The notes: generated from the sequence alone by a model not told the origin. A stretch of 64,000 bases of DNA from Bacillota bacterium (GCA_023388055.1 JAEWGW010000023.1:1-64000), one strand, 5' to 3'. Counted from the stretch's first letter, positions 43,513-52,364 are shown. Numbers and translations are program-made.

Positions 43513-46242
43513 CTATCCTTGAGGCTTCGGCCTGACGCGGTTGGTGGGGATTGCCTCCAGAGGATTATCCGGCCAATAATGCTTGGGATACCGGCCCTTG
43601 AGGTCCTTTTTCACGTCAAAATAAGTTTCCCGCCAGAAGCCTGCCAGGTCCCGGGTGACCTGCACCGGGCGTTGGGCCGGGGAGAGCAGATGAATCACCA
43701 CCGGGACCCGTCCGCCGCCGATCCGAGGTGTTTCAGTCAAGCCGAAAAGCTCCTGCAGCCGGACTGCAATAAAGGGCTGACCCGGGTCGCTGTAGTCCAC
43801 CGGAATCCGTGAACCGCTGGGCACCTGCAAATGCGTCGGGGCAAACCGGTCCAGCTCCTGGCGGCGGCTCCAATCCAGCAGCCCGGTCAGGGCCTCTCCC
43901 AGATTCACACGGGCCAGACCCTGCTTGCTGCGCACCCCTTCCGCATAGGGTCCCAGCCAATCCGGCAAGGCAGCAAGCAGCGTTTCCTCCGCTACATCCG
44001 GCCAGGACGGATCAGCCAGCTGCATAAAACGCAGGCGCTGCAGCAGCTGTTTGGAGGCCTTTGTCCAGGGCAGCGCCTCAAGCCCATCCTTGGCGACAGC
44101 CGTAAGCAGCGCCCGGGTCACCAGCTGTGCAAGAGGATTCTGCAGCTGATTTTCCTTCAGAACCAGCGCCCCCAGCCGGAGGCGTTTTTTGGCCCGGACC
44201 GCCTGAGCTGCTTCCTCCCACTCCACTGTTTCCTCTTCCTCCAGCCCTTCCTGCAGGTACGTCTCCAGATGGGCAAGCTCCACTGGTGCCGCCAAATAAA
44301 TGCGGCTGTCCGCTCCTTGGTCGTCCAGCTCGGCTGCAACCAAATAGGAAATACCGGCCAAATGCTGGTCAGCCGCCATTACCGCTCCCCGACCATTGGA
44401 CAACAGATACCGTCCACGAGAGCGCTGCTGGCCGATGCGGTCAGGATAAGCAAAAGCAAGCAGCAGCCCGCAATAGGCCAGATCCGCACCCGTTACGGAA
44501 AGGGCGGTTAATGAGGTCGCTGCCGGAGTGGAGTCTGCGGGACTGCCAACGGCGGTGCGGTTTGCGGGATTGCCAGGCGTCGTGGAGCCTGGGGGACTGC
44601 CAGCTGCGGCGGAGCCCACGGAATTGCCAGCTGTGGCGGGGCCCACTGGACTGCCAGCCGCTGGAGAAGCGGTCGGCTGGCGGCATGCTTCCAGCCGGGT
44701 GCTGCCCAGCTCCCGCAGCCACCAGGACGCCTCCGCACGCACCCGCGCTAGAGCCGCCGGGTCGGCCCGGAGCCCCAGACTCCGGGCCTCGCCCCCGGCG
44801 TTCCGCAGCGCTTCCACCCGCAGGCGGAGGTCCGCATTCGGTGCGGCTCCCTCCGCCGCACGGAGCACGTCCCGCTCGCCGAGCAGCGCAGCGAGCTGGC
44901 AGCCCAAGCCTTGAAGGCCCAGCTCCCGGGCCTTCAAGGCCATATGGGCCAGCCGGGGGTGGAGCCCCAGCGTGGCCATGGCCCTGCCATGGGGCGTGAC
45001 GGCACCGTCCGCCCCCAGTGCACCTAAGCGCCGGAGCAGCGCCCGCGCTTGCGCCAAAGCCGCGGCTGGCGGCGCATCCAGCCAGCGCAGCTCCTCCGGC
45101 GCGGCGCCCCACGCCGCCAGATCCAAGCATAAGGGCGCCAGATCCGCCTCCAGAATTTCCGGGACGGTACGGGCGGGCAGCTGCCCCTGGTCCTGCTCCG
45201 GCCACAGCCGGTAGCAGACACCCGGGCCCTGCCGCCCGGCGCGGCCCCTGCGCTGGTCGGCGGAGGCAACAGACACCGGCACTGTGTCCAGCCGGGTCAT
45301 GCCCGTGCGCGGTGAAAACCGCGGCACCCGGGAAAAACCCGCGTCCACCACAACGCGGACTCCGTCTACGGTCAGACTGGTTTCGGCGATGGAGGTGGAC
45401 AGCACCACCTTGCGCGTCCCCGGCCGTGCAGGGGCCAGCGCCAGATCCTGCGCCTCCTGCGGCAGGGTTCCATGCAGCGGAAACACTCGTACCGGACTGG
45501 CCGCACCTCCGCCCAGTTGGGCGGAAAGTCTCTCCTCCGTCCGGCGGATTTCACCCGCACCGGGCAGGAACACCAAGATATCCCCCTGGGTTTCCCGCAG
45601 GGCGGCGGCTACAGCAGCGGCTGTCCTGTCCTCCAGGCGCCCATCCAGCCGTTTGGGCAGGTAGCGGGTTTCTACCGGATACGCCCGGCCCGTGCTCACC
45701 ACAACCGGGGCCTCCCCCATTAAAGCCGCTACCGGCTCCGCCTCCAGAGTGGCGGACATCACCACCAGCCTTAGATCGTCCCGCAGGAGCTCCTGGGCTT
45801 GCAGGCACAGCGCCAGCCCCAAATCGGCATGGAGGCTGCGCTCATGGAATTCGTCGAAGAGCACCGCCGCCACTCCCGATAGCTCCGGGTCCTCCTGGAG
45901 CATCCGGGTCAGCACCCCTTCGGTGATGACCTCGATCCGGGTTCTGGGTCCCACTCGGCTGTCCATCCTCACCCTGTAGCCGACGGTTTGTCCCACCGCT
46001 TCACCCAGCGATGCCGCCATATAGCGTGCTGCGGAACGGGCCGCCAGACGTCTGGGCTCCAGCATCAGAATCCGTTTGCCCTCCGCCCAAGGTTCATCCA
46101 GAAGAGCCAGCGGCACTCTGGTGGTTTTACCTGCGCCGGGAGGAGCAACCAAAACCGCACCGCCCCCATACCGGAGCGCTTCCTTCAAGGAAGGCAGCGC
46201 CTCATCCACCGGCAATCCTGCGTTTTCACGACTGCTCACCAT
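43513..46242 (-). CDS. hrpB: HrpB-type DEAH-box helicase
   Basis: 909 residues from the ATG at 46242; a longer frame has no SD. Helicase motifs: Walker A APPGAGKTTRVPL, motif Ia PRRLAARSAA, TEGVLTRMLQ, DEAH-type box LFDEFHERS, motif III MSATLE, and motif VI DQRRGRAGRQGPG. The C-terminal HrpB domain is complete to residues KDLKGRYPKHYWPDNP, the hallmark ending. RNA or nucleic acid helicase of unclear role. It carries an in-frame 27-bp repeat insertion (about 44531-44665) encoding a low-complexity Ala/Gly/Ser/Pro segment. Monocistronic. Confidence 0.93.
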   Translation of the reverse strand: MVSSRENAGLPVDEALPSLKEALRYGGGAVLVAPPGAGKTTRVPLALLDEPWAEGKRILMLEPRRLAARSAARYMAASLGEAVGQTVGYRVRMDSRVGPRTRIEVITEGVLTRMLQEDPELSGVAAVLFDEFHERSLHADLGLALCLQAQELLRDDLRLVVMSATLEAEPVAALMGEAPVVVSTGRAYPVETRYLPKRLDGRLEDRTAAAVAAALRETQGDILVFLPGAGEIRRTEERLSAQLGGGAASPVRVFPLHGTLPQEAQDLALAPARPGTRKVVLSTSIAETSLTVDGVRVVVDAGFSRVPRFSPRTGMTRLDTVPVSVASADQRRGRAGRQGPGVCYRLWPEQDQGQLPARTVPEILEADLAPLCLDLAAWGAAPEELRWLDAPPAAALAQARALLRRLGALGADGAVTPHGRAMATLGLHPRLAHMALKARELGLQGLGCQLAALLGERDVLRAAEGAAPNADLRLRVEALRNAGGEARSLGLRADPAALARVRAEASWWLRELGSTRLEACRQPTASPAAGSPVGPATAGNSVGSAAAGSPPGSTTPGNPANRTAVGSPADSTPAATSLTALSVTGADLAYCGLLLAFAYPDRIGQQRSRGRYLLSNGRGAVMAADQHLAGISYLVAAELDDQGADSRIYLAAPVELAHLETYLQEGLEEEETVEWEEAAQAVRAKKRLRLGALVLKENQLQNPLAQLVTRALLTAVAKDGLEALPWTKASKQLLQRLRFMQLADPSWPDVAEETLLAALPDWLGPYAEGVRSKQGLARVNLGEALTGLLDWSRRQELDRFAPTHLQVPSGSRIPVDYSDPGQPFIAVRLQELFGLTETPRIGGGRVPVVIHLLSPAQRPVQVTRDLAGFWRETYFDVKKDLKGRYPKHYWPDNPLEAIPTNRVRPKPQG
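44531..44665. repeat. 27-bp tandem repeat inside hrpB
   Basis: Five copies with an exact period of 27 bp (the shared GACTGCCA core starts at 44541, 44568, 44595, 44622 as AATTGCCA, and 44649). On the minus strand they encode 9-residue units rich in Ala, Gly, Ser and Pro, so copy-number changes keep the frame. Confidence 0.85.
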
Positions 46243-46330
46243 GTCCACCCCTTTTTTTCTTCCGGCATCTGGCTCTTCCGGAGCCTTCCCCGCTATACTG
46301 TACTTACAATTTCCCCGAAGGAGTTTGCTT

Positions 46331-47299
46331 ATGGATACCTTCCATATTACAGAAGCCGCCCGCCGTTTGGGCATCAGTACCAGAACTATCCGGTTTTACG
46401 AGGAAAAAGGACTGCTCACCTTCACCAAAGACCCCGAAAACGGCTACCGTCTTTTCAGCCCGCATGATTTGCTCCGTCTGGAGACCATCCTGGTGCTCCG
46501 GGAGGCCGGCCTGTCCATTCCCGATCTCTCCAATGTGCTGACCACCCACGGAATGGGGCTGGAGGAGGAAAGTCTGTACCTGCTTGAGCTTCAACGTTCC
46601 CTCTTGTATGCCCGGCGGCTGGATCTGGACAACCAGATCAGCATGAATGAAGAGCTGATCCGCAGCTTCTCCGGTACGGGCATACAGCTGACACCCTCGC
46701 TCCATTATCAAGCGGAGAACATCCGCAAACAACGGGAGCTGCGCAGCAGCTGGACCGACCATTACCGCTTTGATCTGTTGGCCGAAACCTTCGACGCACA
46801 ATTAACAGAGGACAGCATCCGGTATCCGGGCTACAAAGACGCCATCCGGCTGATGGCTGGGCTGCTTGACCCGAAGCCTGGCGAATCCGGTCTGGACATC
46901 GGTACGGGCACAGGCAACCTTGCGGAGGCGATAAGCCGCTGCGGGCCGGTTATGAAGGGCATCGACCAATCCCGGAGGATGCTGCAGGTATGCCGCCGCA
47001 AGTTTCCGATGATGGAAACCAAGCTGGGCAATGCTCTGGCAATCCCGTATGATGCCGGCAGCTTCGACTTCGCCGCAAGCGGCTATGTGTTCCATTTGCT
47101 TTCTCCTGAAGAGCGCTGCCAGGCACTGGCGGAGCTGCTGCGGGTTCTTAAACCGAAGGGCCGGTTTGCCGTCTGCGCCCTGCTTCCGGCGGAGGACTGG
47201 TCCTTCGTCACCACCCTCCAGTCAAGCTTGCTGTTCAAGCTCCACCCGCTTCCCGGGCAAAAGAATGCTCATGTGTTATATGCGGTAAAAACCTGTTGA
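46331..47299 (+). CDS. MerR-family regulator fused to a SAM-dependent methyltransferase
   Basis: 322 residues from the ATG at 46331, with AAGGAG 8 nt upstream. Residues 1-70 form a MerR DNA-binding domain (FHITEAARRLGISTRTIRFY, then EKGLLTFTKDPENGYRLFSP), with a dimerisation helix to about 140. From about 150 to 322 is a class I methyltransferase with SGLDIGTGTGNLAEAI, GIDQSRRMLQVCRRKFP and VLKPKGRFAVCALLPAEDW. Such fusions probably use the methyltransferase fold as ligand (SAM or substrate) sensor, or are bifunctional. A MerR-type promoter overlaps its stop codon and reads into another methyltransferase gene, the likely target. Confidence 0.9.
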   Translation: MDTFHITEAARRLGISTRTIRFYEEKGLLTFTKDPENGYRLFSPHDLLRLETILVLREAGLSIPDLSNVLTTHGMGLEEESLYLLELQRSLLYARRLDLDNQISMNEELIRSFSGTGIQLTPSLHYQAENIRKQRELRSSWTDHYRFDLLAETFDAQLTEDSIRYPGYKDAIRLMAGLLDPKPGESGLDIGTGTGNLAEAISRCGPVMKGIDQSRRMLQVCRRKFPMMETKLGNALAIPYDAGSFDFAASGYVFHLLSPEERCQALAELLRVLKPKGRFAVCALLPAEDWSFVTTLQSSLLFKLHPLPGQKNAHVLYAVKTC

Positions 47300-47326
47300 C
47301 CTTCACGCAGCGTGAACCCGTATAGT
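47296..47326 (+). promoter_or_regulatory. MerR-type promoter with 19-bp spacer and central dyad
   Basis: TTGACC (47296-47301), a 19-bp spacer, TATAGT (47321-47326). The spacer contains TTCACGCAGCGTGAA (47302-47316), a perfect dyad around three central bases. Over-long spacers with an internal dyad are the hallmark of MerR-activated promoters. The -35 overlaps the stop codon of the MerR fusion gene. Confidence 0.82.
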
Positions 47327-47372
47327 GAAACCAGCGCCGGCCGGCGAACACTTTTGCAGGAGGGACAATCCC

Positions 47373-48062
47373 ATGCCCGATCATGACCATGTTTACAACC
47401 GGCAAGCCCATTTGTATGACCAAATGATTTCCCGCCAGCCCAGCCTGCTGCCCGCGCTTCTCGGCATCCGCCCCTTGGAGGGGCTGGATATGGTAGATAC
47501 AGGTGCCGGTACAGGCCGCCTGGCTGCGGTTTTGGCTCCTTTTGCCCGTACGTTGGCCGCATTTGACCGTTATGAGGCTATGCTTCACCTGACGCAGGAA
47601 AAAATTTCGGCTGCGCTTCCTGCAGAGAGGTTCCGCTGCGACACCGCGGATCACCGCAGCCTGCCCGTTGGCGACAGCTCAGCCGATCTGATTACTGCCG
47701 GGTGGAGTATCTGCTATTTGGCAAGCAGCAATCATACGGACTGGCAAACTTCTCTGGAGCGCACTCTTGGAGAATTCCGGCGGATTCTCCGGCCGGGCGG
47801 GACTATCGTGATTCTGGAAACCATGGGCACCGGTACGGACGGACCGCAGGCGCCGGATTTTCTAACCAGTTATTATCAACAGTTGGAGAACACGTATGGC
47901 TTCACCTTTTCCCTGCTGCCGATGGATTACACCTTCGAGAGCGTTGATGAAGCGGTGGAGCTCACGGGTTTCTTCTTCGGCGAAGCCTTGTCTCGGCAGG
48001 TCCGGGCCAAAGGGGTTCCGGTTGTCCCCGAGTGGGCGGGCATGTGGACGCTGACGGTGTAA
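47373..48062 (+). CDS. Class I SAM-dependent methyltransferase, MerR-controlled candidate
   Basis: 229 residues from the ATG at 47373 (AGGAGGGA 9 nt upstream). Motif I is MVDTGAGTGRLAAVLAPFA, then AAFDRYEAMLHLTQ and the post-motif region FRRILRPGGTIVILETMGTG. The substrate is not recognisable. It follows the MerR-methyltransferase fusion under a MerR-type promoter, so it is probably induced by the ligand that the fusion senses. RarD lies downstream in convergent orientation. Confidence 0.88.
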   Translation: MPDHDHVYNRQAHLYDQMISRQPSLLPALLGIRPLEGLDMVDTGAGTGRLAAVLAPFARTLAAFDRYEAMLHLTQEKISAALPAERFRCDTADHRSLPVGDSSADLITAGWSICYLASSNHTDWQTSLERTLGEFRRILRPGGTIVILETMGTGTDGPQAPDFLTSYYQQLENTYGFTFSLLPMDYTFESVDEAVELTGFFFGEALSRQVRAKGVPVVPEWAGMWTLTV

Positions 48063-48100
48063 GCTCGGAGCAAGGCGCGCAGCACATCCCGGTGCTTCTG

Positions 48101-49006
48101 TCAGGCGGCTTCGCAGGCTTCCGCCCGGATGCGGCTTGCTTTGGCTGCTGCACGCAAGGAGGACCATGTGTATACGACCAGCGCCGCCCAAATCAGCCCG
48201 AAGCTGATCCAACGCGCCGTGTCAAAGGTTTCGTGATACACTGCCACACCGAGAATCAGCGTAATGGTCGGTCCCACGTATTGGATAAAACCGATGGTGG
48301 ACAGAGAGAGTGTGCCTGCCGCTTTGGCGAACCAGAATAACGGCATCACGGTGGCCGCCCCCGCCAGCAATAGCAGAATCCAATGCCATGTGTCCAGGCT
48401 GCCTGTGCCGGCTTGCCCGGTGAACTGGGTGTATAACAGATAAATGGCCGCCAGAGGTGCAACAAAGGTGGTTTCCCACGCCAGTCCCAAGGTAGCGTCC
48501 ACGTTAGCTTTTTTCTTGATCAGTCCGTAAACGGCAAAGCTGGCCGCCAGCACTAGAGATATCCACGGCAGCCGGCCATGCTCAATAGTCACTACAGCCA
48601 CACCGGTAAAGGCCAGAGCAATGGCCGCCCACTGTCCGGCATGGAGCCGTTCCTTCAGGAACAGCACACCCAGCAGCACGTTCAGCAGCGGATTCATGTA
48701 ATAACCGAGGCTGGTTTCCACCATATGCCCGTTGTTCACCGCCCAGATGAATACCAGCCAGTTGGTGCTGATTAGAATCGAAGCCAGCCCCAGATAACGT
48801 GCCGTCTTCCTGTTCCGGACCACCTGGCGGTATTCACCAAAGCGTCGGGAAATAAGCAGAATCCCCAGCAAAAATACCAGGGACCACACCATGCGGTGAC
48901 CCAGTATTTCCCATGCCGGCACCGAGTCCAGCGCCTTCCAATAAAGAGGGAGAAACCCCCATGCCAAGTATGCCAGCAAGGCATACGTAAATCCTTTGGT
49001 ATTCAT
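48101..49006 (-). CDS. rarD: EamA-family transporter RarD
   Basis: 301 residues with ten hydrophobic helices in two EamA repeats. The RarD signature is seen: GFLPLYWKAL and EILGHRMVWS at the N-terminus, LIWAALVVYTW near the end, and SLGYYMNPLLNVLLGVLFL in the middle. AGGAGGAT lies 7 nt upstream. Predicted membrane exporter or permease of unknown substrate. Confidence 0.92.
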   Translation of the reverse strand: MNTKGFTYALLAYLAWGFLPLYWKALDSVPAWEILGHRMVWSLVFLLGILLISRRFGEYRQVVRNRKTARYLGLASILISTNWLVFIWAVNNGHMVETSLGYYMNPLLNVLLGVLFLKERLHAGQWAAIALAFTGVAVVTIEHGRLPWISLVLAASFAVYGLIKKKANVDATLGLAWETTFVAPLAAIYLLYTQFTGQAGTGSLDTWHWILLLLAGAATVMPLFWFAKAAGTLSLSTIGFIQYVGPTITLILGVAVYHETFDTARWISFGLIWAALVVYTWSSLRAAAKASRIRAEACEAA

Positions 49007-49145
49007 TCTTTATATCCTCCTGTCCGAACCCGGGAAATTCCACGGCCTACATAGCCATGCTTTGTCAAACTAAAGGCTAATTATAGCACACTGTTGCGGA
49101 TTTGGGACGGGGTCCGGATCAGCTGCTTTTGCCTGGATGCCGAAA

Positions 49146-49319
49146 TGCAAAAGTGCAGGTAATTCCTTCGATTCGTGCCATACTGTCGGCTATCCTGCAA
49201 AAGTGCATCTATTTTGATGGCGATTCGTCCAAATAGCGGTTCCCGCCAAAAATAACTGCACTTTTGCAGGAAGAGGACCCGGATTCAACGTTTGCCTAGA
49301 AAATAACTGCACTTTTGCA
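49146..49319. repeat. TGCAAAAGTGCA intergenic repeats, two direct and two inverted
   Basis: TGCAAAAGTGCA at 49146-49157 and 49196-49207, and its complement TGCACTTTTGCA at 49257-49268 and 49308-49319; the flanks are also similar (AATAAC before the inverted copies). Direct copies first, then inverted, so a large cruciform or hairpin is possible. Lies in the 599-bp gap with no gene. Confidence 0.75.
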
Positions 49320-49376
49320 GGAAGCATGTGAAGCTGGGCGGGGGACAGGGGTTAAAAGTAGAAAATTGGTGGAATA

Positions 49377-49437
49377 GGGGGGGCGGGGTTCTCGGGGTTC
49401 TCGGGGTTCTCGGGGTTCTCGGGGTTCGGGGTTCTCG
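49377..49437. repeat. GGGGTTCTC tandem repeat, G-quadruplex candidate
   Basis: Starts with a run of seven G, C, then GGGG. Exact 9-bp units begin at 49385, 49394, 49403 and 49412, then a shortened GGGGTTC (49421) and a further unit (49428). Four or more G4 runs with 5-nt loops on the + strand meet the usual G-quadruplex pattern. No gene is encoded. Confidence 0.8.
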
Positions 49438-49468
49438 GGCTCCGGGCTCCCGCACCTCCCCCACAGCA

Positions 49469-49496
49469 AACAGGCCATCCATCTGGACGGCCTGTT
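49469..49496. terminator. Hairpin between the G-rich repeat and the chemoreceptor gene
   Basis: AACAGGCC / GGCCTGTT with an inner TCCA / TGGA pair, one mismatch between them. A short T run follows on the + strand; on the minus strand it is the last hairpin after the chemoreceptor gene. Confidence 0.55.
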
Positions 49497-49510
49497 TTGA
49501 TGCCGAGGCT

Positions 49511-49624
49511 GCTTCCAGCGCTCCGCGGCTATTCCTTATCCTTAAGCTGCTTCCAGCGCGCCACAGCCATTCCTTGCTCTTAATTTGCTTCCAGCGCTCC
49601 GCAGCTTATTCTTTAACCTTAAAC
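49511..49624. repeat. 38-bp triplication of the end of the chemoreceptor gene
   Basis: Three copies starting with GCTTCCAGCG at 49511, 49549 and 49587, period 38 bp. The third copy contains the stop codon and last codons of the chemoreceptor (stop 49606-49608); the other two are degenerate copies downstream. Confidence 0.75.
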
Positions 49625-51309
49625 TGCTGCAGCAGCTCCTGCAGGCTGTCCGCAAGGCGGGACAGATCCGCTGAAGAGGCGGATACCTCCTCCATGGAGG
49701 CCAGCTGCTCCTCGGATGAAGCAGCCACTGTTTGCGTGTTCATGGAGGTGCTGCGCGCCACTTCCTCCAGACCGCCGAAGGTTTGCTCCGCCTCCTGCAC
49801 CTGCTCCACGATGGTATTGGTAATCCGGGTGGTTTCGCGGACCTTCAGCTCCACTTCCTTCATGGCCTGGACGATCTCTCCGAACTTCAGATCGGTTTCC
49901 TCCACCGCGGCCATACCCCCGTTGACCTGATCCTTCACCTGAACCATGGAGCCGACGGTGCGCCCGATATCCGCACGGATGTCGCTGATCAGCTCCGCCA
50001 CCTTCTCCGCAGAGGTCCGGGAGCCCTCCGCCAGCTTCTTCACCTCGCCGGCAACCACAGCAAACCCTCTGCCGGATTCACCGGCCCGGGCTGCTTCAAT
50101 GCCCGCATTCAATGCCAGAAGGTTGGTTTGAACCGCAATTCCTGCAATCACCTTCACCATCTCCTCAATTTGCTCCGACCGGTGGGCCAGGCTGCGGATA
50201 GCCGTGTCGGACTGGTCCACGGCGCCATGAATCTGCATCATCTGGGACACAGTGCGCTGAACCGCCTGGGCCCCTTCCCCTGCCAATTGACCCGCCACTG
50301 CCGTCCGTTCCAGCGCTTCACGGGAATCCATACCAATGGTGCTCATACCCGCCGCAATATCCTGCATCAGCTTGCCGCTTTCATTGGTTGCGGCCAGCTG
50401 GGAGTCTGCCCCGGCGGAAATATCCTGAATGGACATAGCGATATGCTCAGTGGCCTTGCTGGTTTCATCTGCGCTTACCGTCAGGATTTCCGCCGTACCG
50501 GCTACCTGCTCGGCAGTGGCTGCCGCACCTTGAATCAGACGGATCAGCCCTTCGCGCATCCGGTTAAAGCTGCTCACCAGCATCCCGATCTCATCCTGTG
50601 ACCGGTCCGCCACCTCCACGGTGAAATCGCCGTGTCCGGCAGCCTCCAGAGATGCCTTCACCCGGCTGATCCGGCGGGACAAGCCCCAGACGAAGAAGAA
50701 AATGGCCACTACGGAGATGACCAGCACACCCGCCAGAATGATCCACACCATTCTCATGGCTTCATTGGCATGCTGCAGCACAGCGGCCTCGGAGGTGCCG
50801 GCGAACAGTATTCCCACCGTTTCTCCGCCTTTATTTTTGAGCGGCAGATAGGAGGTTTGGTACTCCTCCCCCAGAATAGTGGCAGTGCCCTGGTAGGCTT
50901 CACTCCGCTTCAATACCACCGCTTCCACCGATGGATCGATAGTGGTTCCTACCGCCCGGGTACCGTCCTCCTTCAGAACGTTGGTAGCCACCCGGGTATT
51001 ACCCTGAAAAAGGGTCATCTTATTGCCGGTGGATTTTTGGATTTCATCCAGGAATTCATTATTGCCGTTCATCTTCTGGGTGCCCTTGTATAGCCCATCC
51101 GCATTCACGGACCAATCCCCGGGATAACGGGCCTCCAGATATTTCAACGCAAGATTATTAGTACCAATCGCATTCTGGGATACCTCATCCCGGATCCCAT
51201 CCTTGAGCATCATCAAAAACATTTGGGACATAGTCACTGCCATCATGAGCAGCAGCAGCAGAAACATCAGAAAAATTTTCGGTCCCAACTTCATTTTGCG
51301 AAGTAACAT
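49606..51309 (-). CDS. Methyl-accepting chemotaxis protein with Cache sensor domain
   Basis: 567 residues. TM1 about 12-34 (FLMFLLLLLMMAVTM), an extracytoplasmic Cache-type domain about 35-185 (GNTRVATNVLKEDGTRAVGT is typical), TM2 about 188-210, a HAMP domain about 212-262, then a coiled-coil signalling domain whose tip contains EEMVKVIAGIAVQTNLLALN and AARAGESGRGFAVVAGEVKKL. It senses a small ligand outside and feeds the CheA pathway. The SD is good; a SigD-like -10 (GCCGATTC, 51347-51354, minus) lies upstream. Confidence 0.95.
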   Translation of the reverse strand: MLLRKMKLGPKIFLMFLLLLLMMAVTMSQMFLMMLKDGIRDEVSQNAIGTNNLALKYLEARYPGDWSVNADGLYKGTQKMNGNNEFLDEIQKSTGNKMTLFQGNTRVATNVLKEDGTRAVGTTIDPSVEAVVLKRSEAYQGTATILGEEYQTSYLPLKNKGGETVGILFAGTSEAAVLQHANEAMRMVWIILAGVLVISVVAIFFFVWGLSRRISRVKASLEAAGHGDFTVEVADRSQDEIGMLVSSFNRMREGLIRLIQGAAATAEQVAGTAEILTVSADETSKATEHIAMSIQDISAGADSQLAATNESGKLMQDIAAGMSTIGMDSREALERTAVAGQLAGEGAQAVQRTVSQMMQIHGAVDQSDTAIRSLAHRSEQIEEMVKVIAGIAVQTNLLALNAGIEAARAGESGRGFAVVAGEVKKLAEGSRTSAEKVAELISDIRADIGRTVGSMVQVKDQVNGGMAAVEETDLKFGEIVQAMKEVELKVRETTRITNTIVEQVQEAEQTFGGLEEVARSTSMNTQTVAASSEEQLASMEEVSASSADLSRLADSLQELLQQFKVKE

Positions 51310-51346
51310 GCGCTCGCTTCCTTTCTGCTGTGAGTCTAAGTTGTAT

Positions 51347-51373
51347 GAATCGGCAACTTTTCATAACCTCATT
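51347..51373 (-). promoter_or_regulatory. Possible SigD promoter of the chemoreceptor gene
   Basis: Minus-strand GCCGATTC (51347-51354) resembles the SigD -10 consensus GCCGATAT. The -35 (AATG at 51370-51373) matches TAAA poorly. The assignment rests mainly on gene function. Confidence 0.3.
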
Positions 51374-51548
51374 CGACATTCTTCTTCACAACCCTTTAGA
51401 CCTATTTCTGGCATCACGAATTTAAATGAAATTTGAATCCCATTTACATTAGGCTTGACACAAAAAGTTCTCCCGTCACCTGCCCGGATAAACCGGCATA
51501 AGCTGGTTACACACGGAATGGAAGCCCGTGGAAAAGAGGAGGATGCGT

Positions 51549-51890
51549 ATGCCGCCCCGTTATCGGATCATTGTCGATTTATCGCAGCTTATGCTGCATC
51601 TGCTTGAAGGAGATACGGTGGTAAAGTCATACCCCGTAGGCATTGGCACCATTGCCTCCGCTTCTCCCGAGGGGCTTTTCAAAATCATCAACAAACAGCC
51701 CAATCCCGGCGGCCCCTTCGGCGCCTTCTGGATGGGACTGTCCAAACCCCATTATGGCATCCACGGAACCAACCGCCCCGATTCCATTGGAAAACGGAGC
51801 TCCCACGGATGCATCCGCATGCATAACGCAGATGTGCTGGATTTGGCCGCCAAGGTATCGGTTGGTACTGAAGTACGGATACGCAAATAA
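51549..51890 (+). CDS. L,D-transpeptidase (YkuD domain)
   Basis: 113 residues from the ATG at 51549, with GAGGAGG 6 nt upstream. Almost the whole protein is one YkuD domain: YRIIVDLSQLMLHLLEGDTV at the start and the active-site block HGTNRPDSIGKRSSHGCIRM, with catalytic Cys in SHGC and the upstream His. No signal peptide or LysM domain is visible, which is unusual for an extracellular enzyme. Likely crosslinks peptidoglycan via 3-3 bonds. Confidence 0.88.
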   Translation: MPPRYRIIVDLSQLMLHLLEGDTVVKSYPVGIGTIASASPEGLFKIINKQPNPGGPFGAFWMGLSKPHYGIHGTNRPDSIGKRSSHGCIRMHNADVLDLAAKVSVGTEVRIRK

Positions 51891-52049
51891 ATACATGACA
51901 TATATATAACGCGATATGTTGTATGCATTGAGGTACATGTTACATTTTCAGCAACTTTGCATCCAAACACATACCCTTCTCCTGAAAACCCGCTATAATC
52001 AAGCCAGAGAGATGGCAAGTTATATACCATAGCAGAGGAGAGGGTAACC

Positions 52050-52364
52050 ATGAACATGCGGTTGAAGGCGATGAAAAAGCATGTATTCTTTTGCGGCAGC
52101 GAGCATTGTGAAGGTCAGGAATCCAGCGAGGTAATGGAAGCGGTGAAGGAAAAGCTGGTGGAGGCGGGCATCCATAAGGAAATCAAGCTCAGCAAAACCA
52201 ACTGCTTGGGACTGTGCGGCAACGGCCCCTTCGCCCTGGTTTACCCGGACGGCATCTGGTATTACAACCTGACCACAGATGATGCCGAGCGCATCGTCAT
52301 GGAGCACCTGGTCAATAACGAGCCGGTGGAGGAACTGATCATGCACCGGATTTCCGCCACCTGA
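52050..52364 (+). CDS. 2Fe-2S thioredoxin-like ferredoxin
   Basis: 104 residues. Four Cys sit in the thioredoxin-like 2Fe-2S pattern: FFCGSEHCEG (two Cys about residues 15 and 20) and TNCLGLCGNGPFALVYPDG (two Cys about 52 and 56). YYNLTTDDAERIVMEHL completes the fold. Small cytoplasmic electron carrier; partner unknown. AGAGGAGAGGG precedes the ATG. Confidence 0.9.
   Translation: MNMRLKAMKKHVFFCGSEHCEGQESSEVMEAVKEKLVEAGIHKEIKLSKTNCLGLCGNGPFALVYPDGIWYYNLTTDDAERIVMEHLVNNEPVEELIMHRISAT

Noticed and set aside
49285..49482. Minus-strand ORF with Pro-Arg-Glu repeats
   Set aside because: It is only the translation of the GGGGTTCTC repeats and lacks an SD or known motif.
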